Below, piece after piece: positions 10,246 to 19,601 of a DNA stretch of 64,000 nt. A model generated the notes under the pieces. It ran no database searches. It saw only the letters and a program-made list of their open reading frames with translations, and was not told the DNA's origin. A program made the translations under genes and the position numbers. Source of the stretch: Anaerococcus murdochii (GTDB taxonomy: Bacteria; Bacillota; Clostridia; Tissierellales; Peptoniphilaceae); NCBI RefSeq assembly GCF_019957155.1, contig NZ_JAIPME010000002.1, positions 434,001 through 498,000 on the forward strand, in the 5' to 3' direction. Positions within the stretch are counted from its first letter, which is position 1; each line of letters opens with the position of its first letter.

Positions 10246-10557
10246 TTATAATTTAATCTCTATATCAACACCAGCTGGAAGATTTAACTTCTTTAGCGCA
10301 TCTAATGTCTTAGCATTAGGTCCGATGATGTCGATAAGTCTTTTGTGAGTTCTTTGTTCAAACTGTTCTCTGGAATCTTTGTATTTGTGAACCGCTCTAA
10401 GAATTGTAATTCTTTCGATTTCTGTTGGTAATGGAATTGGTCCACTTACTTCTGCTCCGCTTCTTTTTACCGCTTCTACGATTTTCTCTGCTGAGCTATC
10501 GATAACTTCGTGATCGTAAGCTCTAAGTCTGATTCTTATCTTTTGTTGATTAGCCAT
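10246..10557 (-). CDS. rpsJ: 30S ribosomal protein S10 (NusE)
   Basis: This 103-residue first gene of the S10 operon contains the signature [19 protein letters not shown] and [17 protein letters not shown]10 is part of the 30S head and, as NusE, of transcription antitermination complexes. A long structured leader lies upstream. Confidence 0.98.
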   Translation of the reverse strand: MANQQKIRIRLRAYDHEVIDSSAEKIVEAVKRSGAEVSGPIPLPTEIERITILRAVHKYKDSREQFEQRTHKRLIDIIGPNAKTLDALKKLNLPAGVDIEIKL

Positions 10558-10694
10558 TTTCCTCTCTCTTTCTTTTACGCCCGTCCGGGCGTTTGATAAT
10601 TTTTGGAAATCGCTTAGGATTATTCCTAAGCTCGCTCTGTCAGAGTTTCCTTATGCATTGGCCTATACATAAGCAACATCTAACTTCAAAGCAC
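10558..10694 (-). promoter_or_regulatory. S10 operon leader RNA with four hairpins
   Basis: The ~137-nt untranslated leader contains, in transcript order, a CTTATG/CATAAG stem (10650-10673), CTCTG/CAGAG (10635-10645), CTTAGGA/TCCTAAG with loop ATAA (10613-10630) and the strong ACGCCC/GGGCGT hairpin (10577-10592). The last one sits 20 nt before the rpsJ start. Position and structure fit an autogenously controlled ribosomal leader; the ligand (L4 in other bacteria) is inferred. Confidence 0.55.
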
Positions 10695-10700
10695 TTATAT

Positions 10701-10729
10701 ATAATACGACAATTAAGCGTATTTCGCAA
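10701..10729 (-). promoter_or_regulatory. S10 operon promoter
   Basis: A minus-strand -35 box TTGCGA (10724-10729) and -10 box TATTAT (10701-10706) are separated by exactly 17 nt, placing the start point near 10694. It is the only good promoter upstream of rpsJ. Confidence 0.65.
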
Positions 10730-10740
10730 GTTTTTTTCTA

Positions 10741-10914
10741 GGTTTTACAATTCTTTTTATTTATTAATGAAAAAAAATAAAACACTAGTAAAAAACTCTG
10801 CTACTAAATATACCGGCTAGGATTTACTTTTCAAGTTATATACAAATATTTTTTATTATTCATTCCCTTCTTTATATATAGGATTAATGTGCTTATATTT
10901 TAAATATCTTAATA
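10741..10914. other. A+T-rich spacer between divergent transcripts
   Basis: This stretch separates the divergent promoters of the S10 operon and of the flavoprotein gene. I see no gene or clear structure in it. Confidence 0.4.
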
Positions 10915-10943
10915 TTGCCAATAAATTTTTTCTATGTTATGAT
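10915..10943 (+). promoter_or_regulatory. Promoter of the flavoprotein gene
   Basis: TTGCCA (10915-10920) and TATGAT (10938-10943) are separated by 17 nt, 27 nt before the ATG at 10971. A Shine-Dalgarno AAGGAGG follows at about 10959. Confidence 0.6.
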
Positions 10944-10970
10944 TTTATTAACTTACATAAGGAGGTAATT

Positions 10971-12893
10971 ATGAAAAACAAATTATTGCTATTGCTTTTA
11001 AGCGCTTCTATTTTAGCGTCTTGTCAAAATGACAATGCTGATAAAAAAGAAGAAGTTAAAAGCGAAGAAAATTCTCAAGAAAATTCTGAACAAAAACAAC
11101 CAACTACCGATATAGCTTACAAAGAAGGCGAATACAAAGCTGTTGCCCAAGGTGTTGACGGTGATGTTGAAGTCATTGTTAAGCTTGGCAAGGATAAGAT
11201 AGAGTCAATTGAAATCGGCGAGGAAAATGAAACAAGTGGTATTTGCGAAGCTGTCTATGAGACTATTCCTAAAGCTATAGTTGATAACCAATCTTTAGCA
11301 ATCGACAATGTTTCCGGCGCAACAATCACATCTGCAGCTGTAAAAACTGCAGCAGCCAAGGCTATAGAAGAAGGATCATCAAAGGAAGTTGTTGATGCCC
11401 TTAAGAAAGCCCTCGTTCCTGTTGATGTAAAAGATGAAGAATTTGACTACGACGTAGTTGTAGCAGGTGGTGGTTTTAGCGGAATTGTATCTGCTTACAG
11501 AGCTGCTAGCAATGGTGCAAAAGTTGCCCTTATCGAAAAGAACGGCCTTCTAGGCGGTACATCAATCACAGCAAGTGGTAATATGCTTGCCGCTCCAACA
11601 GAAGCTGACAAGGAAACAATGAAAACAGGCTGGCTAAACAGGTCTTGGGCCCAAGATCTAAACCCAATCGACATGGAGATGCTTGATGCCCTTATAGATG
11701 TTTCACCAAAATTAATGCAAGTTTATGATGAAATCGGCGTCGATTACAGGACTGAACCAAGCGAAAAAGATGGGTCTATTACTGTAAAAATTAACCCAAA
11801 TGAAAAATCTAAGAAAAACGCAGAAGCAATCACCATCCCATCTAAAAAAGCAAATGCCAAGGGTGCACCAAACCTTATCACAACCTTTGTTAAAAAATTA
11901 GAGGATTTGGGAGTTGATATTTACATAAATACTCCAGCTACAGAATTGATAAATGATGACGGAGTTATCAAAGGAGTAATTTCTGATTCTAAGACCGGCA
12001 AGAAAACCTTCAACGCTGACGCAGTAGTCCTTGCAACAGGCGACTACGCAAGAAACCCTGAAATGGATAAGGAATACAACAAGAGGGGTGCTGGTGAATA
12101 TTCTGCATCTGCTATAGGCAACACCGGAGATGGCCACAAACTTGCCCTAGAAGCAGGTGGTGTAATGAACCCATTCCAAGAATCAATGTCAGGTGTATTT
12201 AACGCCAACCCACACGACTATCCAATGGTAGGCGATCCTACAAATGGTTATCCATTTGAAGCTATCCTTCTTAATATGGAAGGCAAAAGAGTATTCAAGG
12301 AAGACGGCGGTTCCCACCCACAAAAATTTGAATTCGTAAGAGAAGACGGACAAAATACTGCTTGGGCAATTATGGATAGCGAAATCGCTCCAAACCTTCC
12401 TCACTTGGAAGAATACCTAGAAAAAACTGCCAACAATGACAAAATTATCAGAGTTTACAAGGCAGATACTATTGAAGAATTAGCCAAGTTAATGGAACTT
12501 GACCCAGAAGTAGTCAAGAAAGAAGTAGACAGATACAACGAACTAGCCAAGGCTGGAGAAGATACAGACTTCGGTAAAGACCCTAAATTCCTCAAAGAAT
12601 TTAAGGCAGAAGGTCCTTACTACGCGGCTTTGATGTACGATGCAACCCGTGGTGTTTTCGGCGGAATCAAAACCTCTCCAAGGGCTGAAGTTGTAGACAA
12701 AGATGGCCATGCAATCCCTGGACTTTATGCATCTGGTGTAATCTCATCAGGTCAATTCTTTGGTGACTTCTACCCAGGTAGACAAGCTATAGGTGTTGCA
12801 GGCTATATGGGTTATATAGCAGGTGAAAATGCAAGTGCCTTTGCAGATGAAAGTGTTGCAAATGACTTTGCAGATAAAGGCGATAAAAAATAA
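10971..12893 (+). CDS. Exported FMN-binding/FAD-dependent reductase lipoprotein (fumarate/urocanate reductase family)
   Basis: I start at the ATG at 10971, behind AAGGAGG, giving 640 residues; the reading frame extends upstream but without a ribosome site. Residues 1-18 are a lipoprotein signal with lipobox LASC (Cys18), then an acidic linker. Residues about 50-130 form an FMN_bind domain with the covalent-flavin motif SGAT (115-118). From 160 there is a flavocytochrome c-type FAD domain with VVVAGGGFSG. Such surface flavoproteins act as terminal reductases of extracellular electron transfer. The HHTMGG-type active-site segment of fumarate reductases is replaced by YDATRGVFGG, so the acceptor is probably not fumarate. 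It is monocistronic. Confidence 0.85.
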   Translation: MKNKLLLLLLSASILASCQNDNADKKEEVKSEENSQENSEQKQPTTDIAYKEGEYKAVAQGVDGDVEVIVKLGKDKIESIEIGEENETSGICEAVYETIPKAIVDNQSLAIDNVSGATITSAAVKTAAAKAIEEGSSKEVVDALKKALVPVDVKDEEFDYDVVVAGGGFSGIVSAYRAASNGAKVALIEKNGLLGGTSITASGNMLAAPTEADKETMKTGWLNRSWAQDLNPIDMEMLDALIDVSPKLMQVYDEIGVDYRTEPSEKDGSITVKINPNEKSKKNAEAITIPSKKANAKGAPNLITTFVKKLEDLGVDIYINTPATELINDDGVIKGVISDSKTGKKTFNADAVVLATGDYARNPEMDKEYNKRGAGEYSASAIGNTGDGHKLALEAGGVMNPFQESMSGVFNANPHDYPMVGDPTNGYPFEAILLNMEGKRVFKEDGGSHPQKFEFVREDGQNTAWAIMDSEIAPNLPHLEEYLEKTANNDKIIRVYKADTIEELAKLMELDPEVVKKEVDRYNELAKAGEDTDFGKDPKFLKEFKAEGPYYAALMYDATRGVFGGIKTSPRAEVVDKDGHAIPGLYASGVISSGQFFGDFYPGRQAIGVAGYMGYIAGENASAFADESVANDFADKGDKK

Positions 12894-12915
12894 AAATAAT
12901 TATGCAGTAAAATTA

Positions 12916-12954
12916 AAATACCCTCTTTGCACGAAAGCAAGGAGGGTATTTTTG
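12916..12954. terminator. Bidirectional intrinsic terminator
   Basis: A hairpin with arms ATACCCTC.TTGC and GCAA.GGAGGGTAT is flanked by A-rich sequence on the left and TTTTT on the right. It follows the flavoprotein gene and could also stop leftward transcription from kdgT. Confidence 0.8.
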
Positions 12955-12965
12955 TTAATGCAAGT

Positions 12966-13037
12966 AAACCAATGCCACGAGGTCATTCCGACAGATAGTT
13001 TACTTCGAGCAAAGTCGAGAAGATAGGAGGGATCTCA
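12966..13037. repeat. Candidate dispersed GTCATTCCGA...GAGGGATCTC repeat
   Basis: The segment has the blocks GAGGTCATTCCGAC, TTCGAGCAAAGTCGAG and AGGAGGGATCTCA. It resembles the short intergenic GTCATTCCGAGCG..GAGGGATCTC repeats found in many bacterial genomes. TCGAGCAAAGTCGA is a small hairpin. Only one copy is seen in this window, so its repeat status is inferred. Confidence 0.4.
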
Positions 13038-13130
13038 CAAATTACAATTATTTAATTCTCTTTAGCAAATTATTTTCTTATATCTCCTATTTACCAAACA
13101 TATGACCTATCTCTTTATAACCTATAAAAT

Positions 13131-14066
13131 TTATTTGCTCTTATAAAATTTCATCCAAAGGCTAGCCGCAAGTGGAACTAAAAGCGAAGTCATAATCACA
13201 ACAGTCCCCAATTGGGCGGAAGCCAAACTTTCATAAGGCTTCCAAGAAGGATCAAGATTAGCCACAAGGGTCGGTACAATAACAGAATTGCCTGCAGCTG
13301 TATAGGTCGAAATCGCAGCCCAACCCGGTCTCTTGTTGATAAAAATATCTGCCGGCAATGAAATAACAAAGGCAGCTCCAACAGTAAGAATTGATAAAAC
13401 CAAACCTGGCAAACCACCCTTAAAGATAGACATTATATTAATCCCAGCCCCAATAGCAAAACCTAAAAAAGGCATGATATACATTTGGGTAGCTGCTAAA
13501 AATTCACAAAAATTTTTATCAATATTACCAAGAACAATCCCAACAAGCAAGGGTAGACACAAATCTAAAATCGAAGTTGGAGTAATATCTGCAATCCCAA
13601 GCATAGACAGGGTCAAAAAAGTAAAAATCGGCACAGATATTATTGCAGTAATAGCCGCACTCGCCACATCATATTCATCCCCATAATCAGAAATAAGGCC
13701 AATAAAAAGTGCATTGTTATGGTTAGAAATCGCCGCTATAAAAGCAAGAGCAGAAATCCCAAGAAATCCATCTCTACCAAAAGATTTAAAAAATAAAAAT
13801 CCCAAAACAATAGCAGTAAGCCATTTTGCCAAAAATAAAACTAGCCCCCTCTTAAGGGCAAGCTCAAGCCTCTTAAAAGTAAGCTGGCTACCAACAGCAA
13901 CCAGAGTCACATCAATCAAAGCATTAAGACCTTCCTTGCTAGAAATAGCCGCCGTCATGGGCCCAACCTGTAAAAACCCAGGAACAAAAGTATTCAAAAT
14001 AGAAGCCAAAAACATAGGCGCCACAATAATCCCCGCCGGCACCCTCTTAAAAAATCTAGAAATCAT
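13131..14066 (-). CDS. kdgT: 2-keto-3-deoxygluconate permease (KdgT family)
   Basis: This 311-residue protein has about ten membrane segments and matches the KdgT family by its start (KRVPAGIIVAPMFLASILNTFVPG), DVTLVAVGSQLTFKR and TAAGNSVIVPTLVA. KdgT imports 2-keto-3-deoxygluconate by proton symport. The start has a strong GGAGGGG Shine-Dalgarno. It fits the KDG kinase and aldolase genes at 28-32 kb, which would use its substrate. It has its own transcription unit, with no clear promoter identified in the 265-bp upstream spacer. Confidence 0.87.
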   Translation of the reverse strand: MISRFFKRVPAGIIVAPMFLASILNTFVPGFLQVGPMTAAISSKEGLNALIDVTLVAVGSQLTFKRLELALKRGLVLFLAKWLTAIVLGFLFFKSFGRDGFLGISALAFIAAISNHNNALFIGLISDYGDEYDVASAAITAIISVPIFTFLTLSMLGIADITPTSILDLCLPLLVGIVLGNIDKNFCEFLAATQMYIMPFLGFAIGAGINIMSIFKGGLPGLVLSILTVGAAFVISLPADIFINKRPGWAAISTYTAAGNSVIVPTLVANLDPSWKPYESLASAQLGTVVIMTSLLVPLAASLWMKFYKSK

Positions 14067-14331
14067 AATCCCCTCCGTGATAGGGTTATTATACCTAAGT
14101 ATAAAAATACAGTTAATTTTTTTATTAAAACACTAAATGAGCATTTGCAATTGTACATATATTAAATATTAAAAAAGATTCAACAACCATGTACTTAATA
14201 AAAATAATCATTAAAAATAAGGCTGAAATAGACCCAATTTTCTAGATAACTATCTAATATCTTTAAACCCAATTCGATAACCGACTTTAAAGTATTAATA
14301 CTATATATTATATTTTTCAAAGATCTTGAGT
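14067..14331. other. Intergenic spacer with one small palindrome
   Basis: A+T-rich spacer between kdgT and the DMT transporter. The perfect palindrome AGTATTAATACT lies at 14291-14302, downstream of the DMT gene. No T-tract terminator or gene is visible. Confidence 0.35.
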
Positions 14332-15255
14332 TTATATAATAATATTTTTTCTAAATATTTTGTTTATGTTCAATACAATTGAACTTGATAATACAAGAAT
14401 CATACCAATAATTCGATAAACCGTGAATTGTTCTTTTAAGAAAATTACAGAAAGAATTGATGCAAATATTGGTATGAATAACCTATATATTCCAAATTCA
14501 CTAGCTGAATGATATCTTAGAACCATTGTCCATATTGTAAATGCTGCAGCAGAAAGGATTGATGAATAAACCAATAAGATAAGACCTTTATTTGTAAATG
14601 TAAGGCTGCCGTGCTTGGTAGTAATCCCAATTAAAATCAATACAATAGAGCCAATTATAAATTGAAATCCTGTTAATAGATAAGAATTTTGATTCTGTCC
14701 ATATTTTCTAACCAAAACACTGCATAGAGCGTTTACAGTTGTAGCCATAATTATAAAGCCTTCACCTGTAAGCTTGAAGTTCGTATCGCTTAGCCCTCCA
14801 CCAATATTCGTGATAATAATTCCTACCGTTCCTAATACAAGTGATAAAATAAGTCTTTTGCTCACCTTATCTCCTGGAATCAAAATTAATGAAATTAATA
14901 CCACTATAAAAGAGTTAGACGCCTCGATTATAGCTGATTTAACACCCAAAGTATTAGATAAACCTATATAGAAAAAGATATAATGAATGCAAGTTTGTAA
15001 TATTCCTAATAACAAGATAAATTTCCAATCTAGCTTAGCATTTTCAATATCTTCTTTATTAAATATTTTAGCAAATAATAGGGTAATTATACCCGCCATC
15101 AAAAATCTAATACCTGCTACAAATATTTTTAGACCAGTGTCATTCACAGGAACTGCTAACTCCTCATATGTTATTTTTATTGTAGGGGTTGCAGAGCCCC
15201 ACAAAAACATTGCAATGATAGTAAATATTATTGCTTTTCTTTTATCTTTAAGCAA
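14332..15255 (-). CDS. DMT-family transporter (EamA domains)
   Basis: This 307-residue membrane protein has two repeated EamA domains, about ten helices, and the typical N-terminal FLWGSATPTIKI. Start codon is TTG at 15255, supported by AAAGGAGG 6 nt upstream; no ATG lies nearby. The family exports or imports metabolites such as amino acids; the substrate cannot be told. It sits between kdgT and the sugar-acid operon but has a long spacer on both sides, so a link to sugar acids is only suggestive. Confidence 0.85.
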   Translation of the reverse strand: MLKDKRKAIIFTIIAMFLWGSATPTIKITYEELAVPVNDTGLKIFVAGIRFLMAGIITLLFAKIFNKEDIENAKLDWKFILLLGILQTCIHYIFFYIGLSNTLGVKSAIIEASNSFIVVLISLILIPGDKVSKRLILSLVLGTVGIIITNIGGGLSDTNFKLTGEGFIIMATTVNALCSVLVRKYGQNQNSYLLTGFQFIIGSIVLILIGITTKHGSLTFTNKGLILLVYSSILSAAAFTIWTMVLRYHSASEFGIYRLFIPIFASILSVIFLKEQFTVYRIIGMILVLSSSIVLNINKIFRKNIII

Positions 15256-15611
15256 TTTTGCCTCCTTTTACATTACAAATGACAATTTTAACATACAATA
15301 CTTATTATTTAATAAATCTAAATATTGTTAATTATATTTATTATTAAGAATCAAACTTTATTCTTTAATTAAATTAGCATTATTAATTTAAGATGCTCGA
15401 TATTCAAAACCATAATTATCATCTTGATGCCCGTATTTACCTTACTTTAATTCTCATCTATTACCAAAACGCTATCTTAATACATATAAGAGTATAATTT
15501 ATATGCTATATAAATATTTATTTCTATTTTTTAAACGGCTTACACTTATAACGATAAATTCGTTTAATTATTTACATTCCAGCTAAATTTGTTATTATTC
15601 TTATTAAGCAT
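15256..15611. other. A+T-rich non-coding spacer
   Basis: About 350 bp upstream of the DMT gene with no gene, RNA or repeat that I can recognise. It must hold the DMT promoter, but no clear -35/-10 pair stands out. Confidence 0.35.
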
Positions 15612-15677
15612 AAAAAGCCATTTGTTAAACTGAATATTACATAAAAAAATATAATATATACGTTTCAAATGGCCTTT
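15612..15677 (-). terminator. Probable terminator of the sugar-acid operon
   Basis: GCCATTTG (15617-15624) and CAAATGGC (15666-15673), extended by AAAC/GTTT and AAA/TTT, form a long stem with a loop of about 30 nt. On the minus strand the stem ends in GGCTTTTTATG. It lies 62 nt after the last gene of the operon. The large loop makes it an unusual terminator. Confidence 0.5.
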
Positions 15678-15738
15678 ATTTAAAGCAATTATTTTTCTTA
15701 AGTTTTACATTAATAACTATTTAAATATCAGTTGACAC

Positions 15739-16755
15739 TCAATTAAAAGTAAGAACTATTTTTATAGCTTTTGTATCATTACTAGAAAATTCATCAAATG
15801 CTTTCTGATAATCTTCAGCTTTATATACATGCGTTACAAATTTATCTATTAAATTTCTTTTCTCCTTTATATAGGAAACAACCTTAGGGAATTTATTATT
15901 TTGAAGTCTACTTCCTAATATATCCATTTCTTTTTTATTTAAAGAAGCGTAATTGATAGCTATATCTTCATTACCAAATGCTAAAGGAACAAACCTAGAA
16001 GCTGCAGATAAATTTCTTAAGCCTTCCCTGATCACGCTATTAATGCCTGTTGTATCTATATATACATTAGCTCCTTCACTAGATATTTCCTTAATTCTGT
16101 CAGATAAATTATCATTGTTAGGATCCACAAGATAATCTGCACCAAACTCTTTAGCTATTTCCAATCTATATTTATTGGTTTCAGAAACTATAACTTTAGC
16201 ACCTTTATCTTTTGCTATATTAATAACTAGCAAACCAATTGGTCCAGCTCCTGTTACCAGCACTAAATCATCTTCTAATAATTGTGCCCTATCTGTGCAC
16301 TCCTCAGCTATAGTAAATGGTTCTGCAACAACAGCGCTTTCAAACGGTATACTACTATCCACCTTGTGAAGCTTACTTTTATCAACTACCATATATTCAC
16401 AAAAACCACCGTCAATGTGTACCCCATAAACTTTTAATTCTTCACATACATTATGTCTACCATGTCTACAAGCATAACACTCACCACAATATTCAATTGG
16501 TTCTAAAACAACTCTATCTCCTAGGGATAAGTCTTTTACATTTTTCCCTATTTCATGTACTTCCCCAGCAACTTCATGCCCTATTATTCTAGGATAAGTA
16601 ACAAAAGGGTTGTTTCCTTTATATATGGCAACATCAGACCCACAAATACCGAACGCTCTAACTTTTATTAATACATCATCATCAGAATTAATTGTTGGTT
16701 TTTCAACATCAACCATCCTTATATCATTCTTTTCAAATACTCTTATCGCTTTCAT
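15739..16755 (-). CDS. Zinc-dependent alcohol dehydrogenase family, L-galactonate/L-gulonate 5-dehydrogenase-like
   Basis: This 338-residue medium-chain dehydrogenase has catalytic-zinc motifs GICGSD (Cys ~37) and GHEVAGEV, a four-Cys structural zinc loop (CGECYACRHGRHNVC, residues about 89-103) and a Rossmann GAGPIGLL. It resembles LgoD (YjjN) and related polyol/hexonate dehydrogenases, which oxidise L-galactonate to tagaturonate or L-gulonate to fructuronate. Last gene of the operon. Either product would feed UxaB or UxaC encoded upstream. The exact substrate is inferred from context. Confidence 0.75.
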   Translation of the reverse strand: MKAIRVFEKNDIRMVDVEKPTINSDDDVLIKVRAFGICGSDVAIYKGNNPFVTYPRIIGHEVAGEVHEIGKNVKDLSLGDRVVLEPIEYCGECYACRHGRHNVCEELKVYGVHIDGGFCEYMVVDKSKLHKVDSSIPFESAVVAEPFTIAEECTDRAQLLEDDLVLVTGAGPIGLLVINIAKDKGAKVIVSETNKYRLEIAKEFGADYLVDPNNDNLSDRIKEISSEGANVYIDTTGINSVIREGLRNLSAASRFVPLAFGNEDIAINYASLNKKEMDILGSRLQNNKFPKVVSYIKEKRNLIDKFVTHVYKAEDYQKAFDEFSSNDTKAIKIVLTFN

Positions 16756-16758
16756 TAT

Positions 16759-17772
16759 TTATAAATTACCTGCCAATTCCCTTACTTGTTTTAGGTACAT
16801 ATCATCAACTTCTATACCATTCTCTAGATTGCGCTTTTCTCTATATAATAGACCTTGTCCTGGGAATCTAACTGAATCAGTAGATTTATTGTCTATTTCT
16901 TCAACTTTTCCTTTAACATTATTTATTATTGATTCGTTAGTATCTGCATCAGATAATAGCCTTGGGTTTATAGCGATAAATAATTGTGAACAACCTGTAC
17001 AATTCCAAGAATTTTCTTTATCCATATCATAAGTTGTTCTACCTTCACTAATTACAGAGGTTAATAAATCTACACATAATGCTAACCCAGAACCTTTCCA
17101 ATATCCTATAGGAAGAAACCTTCCGCTTTCTAAGATTTTTTCTGGATCATCAGTAAGAACACCATCAGAATCAAATCCACCAGGATAAGGTAGATTTTTA
17201 TTAAGATTTTTTAGTGTATCTACTTTTCCATAAGAATATTGACTTAGTGCCATATCCAATATAATATTTCCAGATTTTGAAGGAATAGATATGCATACTG
17301 GATTATTACCTACACTTTTCTCATTGCTTCCCCACAACGGCATCAATGACTCAGTATTAGTAAATAATAAACCTATGTATCCATTATCAGCAATAATTTC
17401 ACCATATGTTCCAGCTCTCATCCAATGTGTGGTATTTTTAACAGCAACAAGACCAATACCATTTTCTTTTGCTAACTCACAAGCTCTTTCACTGGCTTTT
17501 ATTGCATTTATAACTCCAAACCCAAGATTTCCATCATATCTTTCAATAGCCCCAGAAGATTTGACAAGTTGTAAATCTCCATTGATATCCACTAAATCCT
17601 CATGAATAAAATCTACCAATCTTGGAATTCTATTTAAACCATGTGATCCAACACCTTTTAAGCTTGAATCAGCATGGATTTTAGCCATAAGATTCGCCCT
17701 CTTATTATCAACTCCGTTGTTCTCTAATGCTTTAGCTATCAATTCTTTTAATTCATTATACTTAATATTCAT
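16759..17772 (-). CDS. Malate/L-lactate dehydrogenase-family oxidoreductase (YiaK-like)
   Basis: This 337-residue Ldh_2-family NAD(P)H oxidoreductase has the family motifs DSSLKGVGSHGLNRIPR (residues about 31-47), NTTHWMRAGTYGE and GYWKGSGLALCVDLL. The closest functional analogue by neighbourhood is E. coli YiaK, 2,3-diketo-L-gulonate reductase, because the same order with a YiaL-like protein and a DctPQM transporter occurs here. The gap to the next gene is 3 nt. Confidence 0.78.
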   Translation of the reverse strand: MNIKYNELKELIAKALENNGVDNKRANLMAKIHADSSLKGVGSHGLNRIPRLVDFIHEDLVDINGDLQLVKSSGAIERYDGNLGFGVINAIKASERACELAKENGIGLVAVKNTTHWMRAGTYGEIIADNGYIGLLFTNTESLMPLWGSNEKSVGNNPVCISIPSKSGNIILDMALSQYSYGKVDTLKNLNKNLPYPGGFDSDGVLTDDPEKILESGRFLPIGYWKGSGLALCVDLLTSVISEGRTTYDMDKENSWNCTGCSQLFIAINPRLLSDADTNESIINNVKGKVEEIDNKSTDSVRFPGQGLLYREKRNLENGIEVDDMYLKQVRELAGNL

Positions 17773-17786
17773 TTTTTCTCCTTTAA

Positions 17787-19091
17787 TTATAATAATCCAG
17801 AAATTGTTGGTAAAAATAGTGATATTTGAGGTATGAATGTTACCAATAATAAAGAAATCACTATTACCACAAAATATGGTATCATATCTTTAATTACACT
17901 TTCTATTGTTACTCCTCCTACCTTACAACCTGTGAATAATACTGTTCCTACTGGTGGAGTTATTATACCAACAGCCAGGTTCATACAGATAATTATACCA
18001 AAGTGTACTGGATTTACTCCAAGAGAAGTTACTATTGGTAAAAGTATTGGAGTGAATATTAGTATTGCAGGTGTAGCATCCATAAATGTTCCTACAATAA
18101 GTAGAATTATGTTCATTAACAATAATATTAAATATTTATTGCTTGTTAATCCTAATACAGCATTAGCTATCATGTCAGGAATTTCTGTGAAGGCCATTGC
18201 CCAACTCATAATTGATGATACACCAATCATAAATGTGATGATACCCGTTGTGACTGCTGATTGAAGAATTATTCTTGGTAAGTCTGAAACTTTTATTGAT
18301 TTATATAAGAATGATAGGATTAATGAGTAGACTACTGATATTGCTGAGGCTTCTGTCGCAGTGAATACACCTTTCATAATACCACCAACAATAATAACTA
18401 TTAGTAATAATGAAGGGACTGCTTGCCATAATACTTTAAGTTTTTCTTTACCAGTTAGGGTTACTTCATTAACATAACCTCTTTTTTTAGCTTCTCTACT
18501 AGCTAGTATAATACATCCTAAGCCCCAGATTAAACCTGGTATGTAACCAGCTAAGAATAGGGCTGCTATTGATACACTACCTGCAACAGTTGAAAATACA
18601 ATCATTGTATTTGATGGAGGGATTAGAGTTCCTGTTGGAGCTGATGCAACGTTGGCTGCTACAGAATAATTTGGATCATATCCTTCTTCTTTTTGGATAG
18701 GTCCCATTGTTCCACCAATAGCTGCTGCTGCAGCTGCTGCAGAACCAGAAATTGCACCGAAAAACATATTTGCTATTATGTTTGTAATGGCAAGTGCTCC
18801 TGGTCTTTTCCCTGCTAAAACCTTAGCAGCATTTACTAGCCTAATTGCAATACCACCATTGTTCATTATATTTCCCGCTAAAACGAAAAAAGGTATCGCT
18901 ATGAGGGAGAATGAGTTCGAACCTGCAAATACTCTTTGTGCACTTGTGGCAAAAGCAATATCTGCTGGCGTAATAATTAGCATAGATATGGCAGAAGAAA
19001 ATCCTATAGAAACAGCTATTGGAACTCCTATTGCTAAAAATAAAACTATTAATCCTAGCATTGTTAATGCTATCTGTGTTATTTGACCCAT
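17787..19091 (-). CDS. TRAP transporter large permease (DctM)
   Basis: This 434-residue protein has about 12 membrane helices and the DctM signatures GAISGSAAAAAAAIGGTMGPIQKEEGYDP and GTLIPPSNTMIVF. It is the ion-coupled channel of a TRAP importer with the DctQ and DctP products encoded just upstream. The likely substrate is a hexuronate or hexonate. Confidence 0.93.
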   Translation of the reverse strand: MGQITQIALTMLGLIVLFLAIGVPIAVSIGFSSAISMLIITPADIAFATSAQRVFAGSNSFSLIAIPFFVLAGNIMNNGGIAIRLVNAAKVLAGKRPGALAITNIIANMFFGAISGSAAAAAAAIGGTMGPIQKEEGYDPNYSVAANVASAPTGTLIPPSNTMIVFSTVAGSVSIAALFLAGYIPGLIWGLGCIILASREAKKRGYVNEVTLTGKEKLKVLWQAVPSLLLIVIIVGGIMKGVFTATEASAISVVYSLILSFLYKSIKVSDLPRIILQSAVTTGIITFMIGVSSIMSWAMAFTEIPDMIANAVLGLTSNKYLILLLMNIILLIVGTFMDATPAILIFTPILLPIVTSLGVNPVHFGIIICMNLAVGIITPPVGTVLFTGCKVGGVTIESVIKDMIPYFVVIVISLLLVTFIPQISLFLPTISGLL

Positions 19092-19103
19092 TATTTTTCC
19101 TTT

Positions 19104-19601
19104 CTAATCAATGATTGCTGAATCTTCAACAATCTCTTCGCCTTTAGCATACAAAGCGATATTGTAAATACTGTAAAAAATTATTAATATTCCAGCTATT
19201 GGTATACATGAGTAAATGTATCCTGTAGGGATATTTAAAATTGAATCAAACTGTAGCATGTTTAGTGTAGATACCTTTATGCCCCCATATATTAAAACCA
19301 ATATCGAAAATGCAATTGTTATTAATTCTATCGCTATATTGACTTTTTGTTTTACTGATTCTGGCATTTTTTCTTTTAAGTAACCTATATTTATATGATC
19401 TTTTTGCCCAAATACATAAGCTGATGAATATAAAATCAACCAAACAAATAAGTATCTTGCTAAAGTTTCACTGTAAGCGCTAGGTTTAGAAAAGACGTAT
19501 CTTACTACAACTTGATAAGTAGTTAAAATCACCATCAAGCTGAACAGTATCACACAAAACCAGCCTAATATTTTATCAAGTTTTAATTTTATATTATTCA
19601 T
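19104..19601 (-). CDS. TRAP transporter small permease (DctQ)
   Basis: This 165-residue protein has four membrane helices and the DctQ motif TLARYLFVWLILYSSAYVFGQKDHINIGYL. It overlaps the dctP stop by one base (TGATG), so the two are coupled. Confidence 0.9.
   Translation of the reverse strand: MNNIKLKLDKILGWFCVILFSLMVILTTYQVVVRYVFSKPSAYSETLARYLFVWLILYSSAYVFGQKDHINIGYLKEKMPESVKQKVNIAIELITIAFSILVLIYGGIKVSTLNMLQFDSILNIPTGYIYSCIPIAGILIIFYSIYNIALYAKGEEIVEDSAIID

Noticed and set aside
11000..11007. AAGCGCTT in the flavoprotein signal peptide region as a further LacI operator
   Set aside because: Only the 8-bp core matches, without GG/CC flanks, and the same core occurs by chance in rpmD near 2035.
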